Shown here: piece by piece, positions 1-5,285 of the stretch
Layout: the number at the start of each line of letters is the position of its first letter
How positions within the stretch are numbered: the first letter of the stretch is position 1
From: an uncultured Oscillospiraceae bacterium
Lineage (GTDB): Bacteria > Bacillota > Clostridia > Oscillospirales > Acutalibacteraceae
Assembly (NCBI GenBank): GCA_900552605.1
Contig: USAR01000122.1
Location: forward strand, 1-5,285
Length of the DNA: 5,285 nt
Direction of reading: 5' to 3'
Made by a program: the position numbers and the translations under genes
The notes under the pieces: model-generated
The model's database searches: none
What the model saw: the letters and a program-made list of their open reading frames with translations, nothing else
Told to the model about the DNA's origin: nothing

Positions 1-35
1 CTGCGGCGGCTTTGGGAATAATCCAAACGAGGTGA
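1..35 (+). other. Possible 3' end of an upstream gene
   Basis: The first bases may be the tail of a preceding gene. One forward frame reads LRRLWE and stops at TAA 19-21. Another reads AAALGIIQTR and stops at TGA 33-35, inside the ribosome binding site of the next gene, which would be a typical translationally coupled junction. The third forward frame is open and runs into the DUF421 gene. About ten codons are too few to identify a family or choose between the frames. Confidence 0.25.
29..35 (+). promoter_or_regulatory. Ribosome binding site that fixes the DUF421 start at TTG 41
   Basis: GAGGTGA at 29-35 is a seven-base match to the Shine-Dalgarno sequence complementary to the 16S rRNA 3' end. 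It contains the GTG at 32-34 that could otherwise be taken as the start codon. A ribosome bound here would initiate about 8 bases beyond the GAGG core, exactly at TTG 41-43. The GTG has no ribosome binding site of its own, so it is more likely part of the signal than a start. Confidence 0.7.
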
Positions 36-40
36 AAAAA

Positions 41-748
41 TTGGATTATTTACAGGTTCTCGGACTTTCAGCCGCATCACTGTTAGTTTTGTTTTTGCTT
101 ACAAAGCTTGTCGGCAACAAGCAGATAAGTCAGATGAGTATGTTTGATTACGTTGTGGGCATTACAATAGGCTCGGTTGCAGCCGAAATGGCAACGGGAA
201 TTGATAAAAACGGTTGGATAGCGGTTATTGCAATGGCGGTATACGCGCTTTTTGCCGCGGCTATTTCGCTTACTTCAAATCACTCGCTGAAGTTGAGAAG
301 AATTTTCGCAGGTCGCACAATTGTGCTTATGTCGGACGGTGTGCTGTATCGCGAAAATCTTAACAAGGCGAGACTTGACCTTAATGAGTTTTTGTCGCAG
401 TGCAGACTGAGCGGATATTTTGATATAAACGAGATAGACACTGCTTTTTTTGAGCCTAACGGAAGAGTGAGCGTATTGCCGCGCACCGAAACGCAGCCTG
501 CCGTGGCAAAGGACGCAGGAGTTAAGACAAACGCCGCAGAAGTGCCGAAAAACGTTATAATTGACGGCGTGCTGCTGCCACAAAATCTTGAGCAGTGTCA
601 AAAGGACGAAAAGTGGCTGCTGTCGCAGCTTAAATCAAAGGGTTATGACGGGTTTAAAGACGTTTTTCTTGCAACGCTTAAAAAGGACGGCACGCTTTCT
701 GTATTTTCCGGCAAGGGAACAAAGCCTTGCGGCGATCCGTTTTTATAG
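41..748 (+). CDS. DUF421 (YetF-like) membrane protein
   Basis: This is a full-length DUF421/YetF family inner-membrane protein of 235 residues from TTG 41 (238 from GTG 32). Three hydrophobic segments lie near residues 6-24, 37-53 and 59-78. They are followed by a soluble part with two related subdomains. The first, about 86-148, carries the family signature: a VLMSDGVLYRENL strand-turn, then LSGYFDINEID and FFEPNGRVSVLPR. The second, about 169-222, repeats the pattern (IIDGVLLPQNL, WLLSQLKSKGYD, KKDGTLSVF). A short Ala- and Lys-rich linker joins them. The family is widespread in Firmicutes and one member, 2Duf, affects the spore inner membrane in Bacillus; the molecular activity is unclear, so no function is assigned. 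A promoter follows before the next gene, so DUF421 is not obviously in an operon with it. The family call is confident; the start is less so. Confidence 0.88.
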   Translation: MDYLQVLGLSAASLLVLFLLTKLVGNKQISQMSMFDYVVGITIGSVAAEMATGIDKNGWIAVIAMAVYALFAAAISLTSNHSLKLRRIFAGRTIVLMSDGVLYRENLNKARLDLNEFLSQCRLSGYFDINEIDTAFFEPNGRVSVLPRTETQPAVAKDAGVKTNAAEVPKNVIIDGVLLPQNLEQCQKDEKWLLSQLKSKGYDGFKDVFLATLKKDGTLSVFSGKGTKPCGDPFL

Positions 749-809
749 GTTTTTGTTTTTAAAGGACAAAAAGGGCAAAAATTTCTTTCATTAAATTTTG
801 CGTTTGGGG

Positions 810-838
810 TTGAAATAAGGCTGCCTATAAAGTATAAT
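810..838 (+). promoter_or_regulatory. Sigma-A type promoter for the YerB-like lipoprotein gene
   Basis: A -35 element TTGAAA (810-815) and a perfect -10 TATAAT (833-838) are separated by the optimal 17 bp. Transcription would start near 845, giving a leader of about 66 bases. This leader has only short imperfect pairings (for example CTCG 857-860 with CGAG 878-881) and no riboswitch or attenuator that I recognise. The remainder of the 749-910 gap is AT-rich without further features. Confidence 0.75.
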
Positions 839-910
839 AAATTTTGTTGAAAAAACTCGAAATTAAAAGGTCGAAGCGAGATCGGCTTAAAGTGAGGAAT
901 CTAATTTATT

Positions 911-1996
911 ATGAAAAGACTTTTGGCAGTATTTCTTGCGGCACTTATGGTTGCCGCTTGCAGCGGTTGCAAAGGAAAGGACAACGCCTCTTCTTCATCA
1001 GCACCTGTTTCCTTGGCTGTTTCAAGTGCAGAGCCGCCAAAAACAACACTTGTTAATCCGCTTACAGGTGTTGAGGATATGAAAAAGGATGCCGAGCTTT
1101 TGAAACCGGTTGCAATTATGATAAACAATATTGAAACTGCTTGGGGTGTGCAAGCATCGCTTTCAAAGGCTGATATTGTATACGAGACCTATGTTGAGGG
1201 CGGCATTACACGTTTGATGGCTGTTTTCAAGGATCTGCGCACGGTTGGCAGCAATAAGATAGGCTCGCTGCGCTCAGGCAGATATTCGTATGTTGATTTG
1301 GCGGTAGGTCAGGGTGCACAGTATGTGCACGCAGGACTTGACGAAAAGTATTGCGGACCGCATATTGCAGAAGTCGGCACAACCACCGTTGACCTTAACA
1401 CAACTGCGGATCGCACAAACATTAAGGGCGGCAACAGTTGTGCAACAAGAATTTCAAACGGTCTTGCCTATGAGCATACACTCTATACCACAGGAAACGA
1501 GCTTAACAAAATGCTTAAGGATTCGGTTGGTCTTAAGCTTAAAAAAGCGCAAGACAATTGGATGAATTTTGTTGCTGAAGATAAGAAATACACCCCGGCA
1601 GACGGCACCTGCAATGAGCTTTCCGTTCCGTTCTCGGGCAGCTATTCCGCCGAGTTCAAGTTCGACAGCAAAACCGGTGTTTACAACAAGTATCGTTATG
1701 GTGAAAAGCAAAAGGATTATAACGACGGCAAGGCGGTAGCATTTGGCAATGTTTTGGTGCTTTATTCAAACGTTTATACCTTTGCTGACGGCAAGCACGT
1801 TCAAACCGACCTGTCCTCTGGAAGCGGTTATTACGTTTCAAACGGCGGATATCGCAAGATAAATTGGAAAAAAGGCAGTGCCGCATCCGCGCTTAAAATC
1901 ACCGATGACAATGGCAATGATATTGAATATAATCCCGGAAACACCTACGTCTGCTTTACCAACAACTCAAATAAAAGCAGCACAGTAATTAAATAG
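911..1996 (+). CDS. yerB: YerB-like lipoprotein, DUF3048 domains
   Basis: This is a secreted, membrane-anchored lipoprotein of 361 residues, the normal length for the family. The signal peptide has a KR n-region, a hydrophobic core at residues 4-16 and a lipobox VAAC at 14-17, so Cys17 would be lipidated. A Ser/Ala/Pro-rich tether follows to about residue 45. The DUF3048 N-terminal domain starts with NPLTGVEDM and includes KPVAIMINNIE (66-75), SKADIVYETYVEGGITRLMAVF (85-106) and a SLRSGRYSYVDLA segment where relatives have an RSAR-like motif. The C-terminal domain, about 235-350, ends in the typical GGYRKINWKKG and YNPGNTY motifs. The biochemical function of YerB proteins is not established. 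ATG 911 is chosen because of the lipobox; the ribosome binding site GAGGA (894-898) lies 12 bases upstream, rather far. It appears monocistronic between its own promoter and terminator. Confidence 0.88.
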   Translation: MKRLLAVFLAALMVAACSGCKGKDNASSSSAPVSLAVSSAEPPKTTLVNPLTGVEDMKKDAELLKPVAIMINNIETAWGVQASLSKADIVYETYVEGGITRLMAVFKDLRTVGSNKIGSLRSGRYSYVDLAVGQGAQYVHAGLDEKYCGPHIAEVGTTTVDLNTTADRTNIKGGNSCATRISNGLAYEHTLYTTGNELNKMLKDSVGLKLKKAQDNWMNFVAEDKKYTPADGTCNELSVPFSGSYSAEFKFDSKTGVYNKYRYGEKQKDYNDGKAVAFGNVLVLYSNVYTFADGKHVQTDLSSGSGYYVSNGGYRKINWKKGSAASALKITDDNGNDIEYNPGNTYVCFTNNSNKSSTVIK

Positions 1997-2010
1997 TTTT
2001 CATAAAAGAT

Positions 2011-2042
2011 AAGGAGCTGTCAGTTAAGACAGCTCCTTTTTT
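2011..2042 (+). terminator. Intrinsic terminator after the YerB-like gene
   Basis: A perfect 11-bp stem (2011-2021 paired with 2028-2038) encloses the six-base loop AGTTAA, and a run of six T (2037-2042) overlaps the foot of the stem. It begins 14 bases after the stop codon. On the opposite strand the A-rich DNA left of the stem is poorer in uninterrupted T, so it should act mainly on forward transcripts. Confidence 0.93.
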
Positions 2043-2362
2043 GCGCCTTAGGTACATATATGTGAATTGCACAACAAGGATTTTTTTACAATTGCGGAGT
2101 TTAATTATAACTTGCCTAGGCGATGCGCACCGTTCTGACAGCACCTTGGCGGACATGGCAGTTTATTTTGTAAAATGCAACAAAACGGATATTAAAAATG
2201 ATAAAACAGCTTTTTGTTTGCACGTCGCCGAGAAATTTTATAAACATCCTCATCTGCGCGCGGGCAACGCCGCAGACGGGCTGTTTTGCAGTGGCAGTCG
2301 GCGATGTATCAACAGCCGAATCGGCATCTGTAAAAAAACAAACCTAACACTCTTCCTGCAGG
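2043..2362. other. Unassigned convergent intergenic stretch
   Basis: This 320-bp stretch lies between the terminator of the YerB-like gene and the stop codon of the histidine kinase. A forward frame stays open from TTG 2041 to 2394 (117 codons) and the codon-aligned reverse frame is open for about 78 codons. Neither has a credible start with a ribosome binding site, and neither translation resembles a family I know. Composition changes along it: AT-rich at 2050-2115, mixed to about 2250, then GC-rich at 2253-2310. It could be a decayed gene, a dispersed intergenic repeat or a structured RNA; the sequence alone does not decide. Confidence 0.5.
2253..2276. repeat. GC-rich hairpin in the intergenic stretch
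   Basis: TCTGCG (2253-2258) pairs with CGCAGA (2271-2276). After one bulged C (2259), GCG (2260-2262) pairs with CGC (2268-2270), leaving the loop GGCAA. This gives nine almost all-GC pairs. No T-run follows on either strand, so it is not a simple intrinsic terminator. It might be the core of a small RNA, a repeat element or an mRNA-stabilising 3' structure. Confidence 0.5.
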
Positions 2363-2372
2363 TTATTCGGCT
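2314..2372. repeat. Inverted repeat spanning the kinase stop codon
   Basis: AGCCGAAT (2314-2321) is the exact reverse complement of ATTCGGCT (2365-2372), with 43 bases between. Nested inside, AACCT (2341-2345) pairs with AGGTT (2360-2364). On the minus strand this inner 5-bp hairpin is followed by a run of seven T (the A-run at 2332-2338), so it could be a weak terminator for the two-component operon. On the plus strand the right outer arm runs into TTTTT. Both arms are short and the outer loop is long, so the functional reading is tentative. Confidence 0.35.
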
Positions 2373-3799
2373 TTTTCCGCAAGCTTTACACTAAACCAAA
2401 ATACCACACCGTCGCCGAGGTTGTAAACGCCGCACTCACTGCCGTGCCGCTCTGTTATTGCGCGCACAATGGAAAGGCCCAAGCCGAATCTGTCCTTATC
2501 GCGCTTATGTGATTGTTCGCCGCGCCAAAAGCTTTCCCAAACGTGCTGCATATCTTCTTTTTTTATAGCGTTACCGGTATTGAATACCGATATTTTTACC
2601 GTATCGTTGTCAATTTCCGACCAAATTTTCAGCGTGCCGCCGTCTTTAATGTGGCTTGCGGCATTACTTAAATAGTTACTTATAACCTGTGCTATTCTTG
2701 CACTGTCGGCAAACACAAAAAGTCTTTCCGGCAGCTTGCATTCAACTGTCGCGTTTTTGCTTTGGAAAGCCGATGACATTCTGTTTAAAAACTCACGCAC
2801 CTGCTCCGCAATATCATATCTTTCCGGGTTAATGCTTATCTGACCCGATTCAAGTCGGGAAAGGTCGAGCAGACTGATTACCAATTCGTTCATTCTTGAA
2901 GTTTCGTCAATTATAACATCGGCGTACTGCTCGGTTTCCTCGCGCGAATCAAGACCTAGTTTTAACCCCTCGGCATAGCCGCCGATAATTGAAAGAGGCG
3001 TTTTAAGCTCGTGTGAAACGTTGGCGACAAAACCCTTGCGCATTTTATCAAGCTTTCGCTCTGCCTCTATTTCTCCCATAAGCTTTCGGTTTTTGCTTTC
3101 AAGATCCTTAAGGGTGATATCAAGCGTTCCGGAAAGCTCGTTAATAGCAGCGGCAAGCTTTGCAATTTCATCCTCTCCCTTAACATTAAGCTTTCTTGAA
3201 AAATCAAGCCGAGCCATATCGGTTGCAATTTCCGTCATATTGCCGATAGGCTTTGCTATTCTTTTAGACAAAACAAATACCCAAAGTATTGTAAACGCAA
3301 GACAGCCGAGAGCAACGATTATAATAAACTCGTTTGCAACCTCCGCACTGCTTTTAAGCAAGGACTGCTGTATGCCGAGCACCAAGGTTTCACCGCCGGA
3401 AAGCTGAGTGCTGTAACGCAAAAACGCTTTATTGTTTCGTTTTTCCCGGAAAAACCCCTTGCTTGTTACATTGTTGTCCGGCAGAGCGTTTGCTTCGTAT
3501 TCGCCCTTGTAATCAGCAACGGGCGCGTCGTAGGTTGTAAAAAGTGAATTGCCGAAACTGTCAAATATTCTCAGTGAATAATTGGTGTTGCTTAATATTG
3601 AGGAAAGATCCCTGCCGGCATTTGAAGAATAAAGGTCAACATCATCGATTTTTTTCGCAACCGCTGCCATATGCTTTTTTTCCTTTGCGGTGTAATAGCT
3701 CGGAAGCAAGGCCGTGTTTGCGATTCCAAGCAGCGCGACAAACACTAAAAACACAACGGATATTTCTGCAAACAGTCGTATCCACATTTTCTTTTTCAT
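2363..3799 (-). CDS. Sensor histidine kinase, HAMP-HisKA-HATPase_c
   Basis: This 478-residue membrane kinase senses an unknown envelope signal and should phosphorylate the response regulator encoded just upstream. TM1 is near residues 9-31, an extracytoplasmic domain covers about 32-156 and TM2 is near 158-178. A HAMP linker (about 179-231, with RIAKPIGNMTEIA) and a coiled-coil segment follow. The HisKA H-box is FVANVSHELKTPL, with His263 as phosphoacceptor. The ATPase domain shows the N-box ISNYLSNA (Asn379), a G1 box written NTGNA at 407-411, an F-box WESFWRGEQS and a G2 box RFGLGLSIV at 437-445. These variants are known among Firmicute kinases and do not suggest inactivation. The extracytoplasmic domain matches nothing I can name. 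The start ATG has a GAGGG ribosome binding site 9 bases upstream. Length and architecture resemble PhoR/VanS-type kinases, but the ligand cannot be inferred. Confidence 0.95.
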   Translation of the reverse strand: MKKKMWIRLFAEISVVFLVFVALLGIANTALLPSYYTAKEKKHMAAVAKKIDDVDLYSSNAGRDLSSILSNTNYSLRIFDSFGNSLFTTYDAPVADYKGEYEANALPDNNVTSKGFFREKRNNKAFLRYSTQLSGGETLVLGIQQSLLKSSAEVANEFIIIVALGCLAFTILWVFVLSKRIAKPIGNMTEIATDMARLDFSRKLNVKGEDEIAKLAAAINELSGTLDITLKDLESKNRKLMGEIEAERKLDKMRKGFVANVSHELKTPLSIIGGYAEGLKLGLDSREETEQYADVIIDETSRMNELVISLLDLSRLESGQISINPERYDIAEQVREFLNRMSSAFQSKNATVECKLPERLFVFADSARIAQVISNYLSNAASHIKDGGTLKIWSEIDNDTVKISVFNTGNAIKKEDMQHVWESFWRGEQSHKRDKDRFGLGLSIVRAITERHGSECGVYNLGDGVVFWFSVKLAEKAE

Positions 3800-3804
3800 T
3801 GCGT

Positions 3805-4473
3805 TCAGCCCTCTAATTTATAGCCTGTTCCGTAAACTGTTTTAAGATGCTTTTCACCGTAGTCGCCCAGCTTTGTTCTGAGTCGTGCCATGTGGGAATC
3901 CACGGTTCTTGAGTTTCCGTAAAAATCAAATCCCCAAATTGCGTCCAAAAGCTGGTCACGCGTAAACACCCTGCCTTTATTTTCGGTTAGATATACTAAA
4001 ATCTCATATTCCTTAAGTGTAAGATCAAGCGGAACGCCGTCAAGATATGCAACATATGCGTCTTTGTCTATCTTAATCCCCTTGTCGTCCTTGTGCTTTG
4101 CGTCACGTCCTTCGGAAAGCTTTATCAATGCCTCGGCTCTTTTAACAAGAACAGCAGGGGAGAAGGGCTTTGTAACATATTCGTCGGCACCTGCTTCAAA
4201 GCCTGTAAGCTGATCAAACTCCTCTGAACGAGCGGTTAAAAGTATTATCGGCACGCGTGAGGTCTTGCGAATCTCACGGCATACCTGCCAGCCGTCAACC
4301 TCGGGCATCATAATGTCAACAATCATAAGCGCTGTGTCGGGATTGCTTTTGAAAAGCTCTATTGCTTTATCGCCGCTTTCTGCGTTCAGCGTTTGATAAC
4401 CTGCCTTTGTAAAAAAATCGCATACAAGCCGTCTTATAAGCTTTTCATCGTCCGCCACAATTATTTTTTTCAT
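3805..4473 (-). CDS. OmpR/PhoB-family response regulator
   Basis: This 222-residue transcription factor is the partner of the adjacent kinase. The receiver domain (about 1-118) has the acidic pair Asp8-Asp9, the phosphoacceptor Asp53 in VDIMMPEVDG, the switch residue Thr80 in LLTAR and Lys102 in VTKPF, so all catalytic positions are present. A charged linker (about 120-132) leads to a winged-helix DNA-binding domain (about 133-221) with LTLKEYEILVYL, the recognition helix region RTVDSHMARLRTKLG and the closing VYGTGYKL wing. The start is well supported by AGAGGTG 7 bases upstream (4481-4487). It is the first gene of the operon, and the kinase begins 5 bp after its stop. Targets are unknown, although an 11-bp-period repeat at its own promoter suggests autoregulation. 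Confidence 0.96.
   Translation of the reverse strand: MKKIIVADDEKLIRRLVCDFFTKAGYQTLNAESGDKAIELFKSNPDTALMIVDIMMPEVDGWQVCREIRKTSRVPIILLTARSEEFDQLTGFEAGADEYVTKPFSPAVLVKRAEALIKLSEGRDAKHKDDKGIKIDKDAYVAYLDGVPLDLTLKEYEILVYLTENKGRVFTRDQLLDAIWGFDFYGNSRTVDSHMARLRTKLGDYGEKHLKTVYGTGYKLEG
3809..3813 (-). promoter_or_regulatory. Kinase ribosome binding site inside the regulator gene
   Basis: On the minus strand GAGGG at 3813-3809 forms part of the last codons of the regulator and sits 9 bases before the kinase ATG. The regulator TGA (3807-3805) falls between signal and start. This arrangement implies co-transcription and translational coupling of the pair. Confidence 0.7.
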
Positions 4474-4520
4474 CTATCAACACCTCTTGCGCCTTTTTTC
4501 ATAAATATTTTATTATAACG

Positions 4521-4549
4521 ATTTTACACCTGTTTGCAGCTTTTGTAAA
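4521..4549 (-). promoter_or_regulatory. Probable promoter of the two-component operon
   Basis: On the minus strand TTTACA (4549-4544) and TAAAAT (4526-4521) are separated by exactly 17 bp. Transcription would start near 4514, about 40 bases before the regulator ATG. A better -10 match, TATAAT at 4517-4512, lies just downstream but has no -35 element at a suitable distance, so it may be coincidental or serve as an alternative. Confidence 0.5.
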
Positions 4550-4561
4550 GAAAATGTGAAT
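4544..4561. promoter_or_regulatory. Candidate response-regulator operator (direct repeat)
   Basis: TGTAAAG (4544-4550) and TGTGAAT (4555-4561) are imperfect direct repeats with an 11-bp period, the spacing used by many OmpR/PhoB-type regulators that bind as head-to-tail dimers. A weaker third copy, TTTGCAG, lies 11 bp to the left at 4533-4539. The site overlaps the -35 of the operon promoter and lies upstream of the divergent yifB promoter, so it could affect either. That the neighbouring regulator binds here is inference. Confidence 0.35.
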
Positions 4562-4577
4562 GTTACGCTTGTTTTTG

Positions 4578-4606
4578 TTGCAATTTTGCGTGAAATGAGT
4601 TATCAT
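4578..4606 (+). promoter_or_regulatory. Probable promoter of yifB/comM
   Basis: TTGCAA (4578-4583) and TATCAT (4601-4606) are spaced by 17 bp. The expected transcription start near 4613 would leave a leader of only about 15 bases that begins at the ribosome binding site AAGGGTGG (4613-4620). The match is good but the -10 is imperfect. Confidence 0.5.
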
Positions 4607-4627
4607 TGTAAAAAGGGTGGTAACGAA

Positions 4628-5285
4628 ATGTTTTACAAATTAAAGAGCGTCGGTATTTTTGGAATGAACACATATATGATAGATATCGAGGCCGACGCAA
4701 ACCTGCGCACGGAAATGCCCTCTTTCAGCATTGTCGGGCTTCCCGATACCGCAGTTAAGGAATCGCGTGACCGAGTGCGCGCGGCAATGAAGAATTGCAA
4801 GTTTCAATTTCCACCGAGCAGAATAATAATAAACCTCGCTCCTGCGGACATTAAAAAGGAAGGCTCTGTTTACGACCTGCCTATTATGCTTGCAATCCTA
4901 AAGGCGCTCGGCACACTTAAAACCGACCTTAACGGCAGTGCATTTATCGGTGAGCTTTCTCTCGACGGCACACTGCGACCCATCAAGGGTATGCTGCCGA
5001 TGGCGATATGCGCAAGGGAAAACGGCATTAAAAGCCTTTATATTCCCGCTGCAAACGCTGCGGAATGCAGCGTTGTTGACGGAATTGATATCTATCCCGT
5101 CGAGCATGCGCTTCAGCTTATTTCTCACCTTATCGGACAAGCTCCGATAGCAAGGCTGAAACCTGTTGATTTTGAAAAGGTAGATTATGGCTACGAGCCC
5201 GATTTTTCCGAGGTTAAGGGGCAGCATAAGGCAAAAAAAGCAATGGAAATTGCAGCGGCAGGCGGTCACAATGTTTTGCTTATAG
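4628..5285 (+). CDS. yifB: YifB/ComM family Mg-chelatase-like AAA+ ATPase (5' part)
   Basis: The first 219 codons of a YifB/ComM gene are present; the window ends before the stop, and the family is normally a little over 500 residues. The N-terminal ChlI-like domain (about 20-140) shows the family blocks: PSFSIVGLPDTAVKESRDRV (31-50), IIINLAPADIKKEGSVYDLP (66-85) and FIGELSLDGTLRPIKG (106-121). Residues 192-219 read DFSEVKGQHKAKKAMEIAAAGGHNVLLI, the segment that directly precedes Walker A in this family, so the nucleotide-binding loop should begin at the next codon. In transforming Gram-negative bacteria ComM is a hexameric helicase that promotes branch migration during DNA uptake; the role in Firmicutes is less clear. 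ATG 4628 has AAGGGTGG 7 bases upstream. The gene is divergent from the two-component operon. No frameshift is seen. Confidence 0.95.
   Translation, partial: MFYKLKSVGIFGMNTYMIDIEADANLRTEMPSFSIVGLPDTAVKESRDRVRAAMKNCKFQFPPSRIIINLAPADIKKEGSVYDLPIMLAILKALGTLKTDLNGSAFIGELSLDGTLRPIKGMLPMAICARENGIKSLYIPAANAAECSVVDGIDIYPVEHALQLISHLIGQAPIARLKPVDFEKVDYGYEPDFSEVKGQHKAKKAMEIAAAGGHNVLLI

Noticed and set aside
750..772. Terminator after the DUF421 gene
   Set aside because: TTTTTGT (750-756) and ACAAAAA (766-772) pair, but the stem is nearly all A-T and is followed by GGGCAAAAA rather than a T-run, so it is unlikely to terminate.
845..910. Riboswitch or attenuator in the leader of the YerB-like gene
   Set aside because: The leader is only about 66 bases long with four-base pairings and no recognisable conserved core.
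2085..2111. Promoter for a small RNA in the intergenic stretch
   Set aside because: TTTACA (2085-2090) and TATAAC (2106-2111) are only 15 bp apart, and the DNA is AT-rich enough for such matches by chance.
2041..2394. 117-codon forward open frame as a real gene
   Set aside because: It begins at a TTG inside the T-run of a terminator, has no ribosome binding site, ends inside the kinase gene on the other strand, and its translation resembles no known family.
2465..2579. Kinase degenerate or inactive because of the NTGNA G1 box and RFGLGL G2 box
   Set aside because: Asn in place of Asp in G1 and the loss of the first G2 glycine occur in many Firmicute kinases, and His263, Asn379 and the GLGL core are intact.
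3309..3799. Forward open frames lying over the kinase gene
   Set aside because: They are antisense to a kinase gene with a complete, conserved domain set, lack ribosome binding sites and have low-complexity translations typical of shadows.
4898..5269. Reverse-strand open frame at the right end
   Set aside because: It is the antisense shadow of the yifB/comM gene, whose forward translation matches the family throughout.

Overview
The window looks like chromosomal DNA of a low-to-moderate GC Firmicute, most probably a gut-type clostridium (Clostridia, perhaps Oscillospirales). The reasons are strong AGGAGGTGA-type ribosome binding sites, housekeeping promoters close to TTGACA-17-TATAAT, a TTG start, and a set of Firmicute families: a DUF421/YetF membrane protein, a DUF3048/YerB lipoprotein, an OmpR-type two-component pair and a YifB/ComM ATPase. 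The taxonomic call is inference; no rRNA or other marker gene is present.

Layout from left to right. Positions 1-35 hold what may be the tail of an upstream gene. A complete DUF421 gene follows (41-748, +). A 162-bp gap carries a near-consensus promoter (810-838) for a YerB-like lipoprotein gene (911-1996, +), which is closed by a strong intrinsic terminator (2011-2042). Next is about 320 bp without a convincing gene (2043-2362), containing a GC-rich hairpin and a long-range inverted repeat that reaches over the stop codon of the next gene. A two-component operon then runs on the minus strand: response regulator (4473-3805) first, then sensor histidine kinase (3799-2363), separated by 5 bp with the kinase ribosome binding site inside the regulator gene. 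A 154-bp divergent control region (4474-4627) holds back-to-back promoters and an 11-bp-period direct repeat. It separates the operon from a yifB/comM gene (4628 onwards, +), which the window cuts just before its Walker A motif.

How the genes relate. The kinase and regulator are clearly a cognate pair and probably autoregulate through the divergent region; their signal and regulon cannot be read from this window. The DUF421 protein, the lipoprotein and the kinase all act at the cell envelope, but they are separate transcription units and nothing here proves a shared pathway. I see no mobile element, CRISPR array, tRNA or rRNA, and no convincing new biological system. The least explained DNA is the stretch between the terminator and the kinase stop codon.
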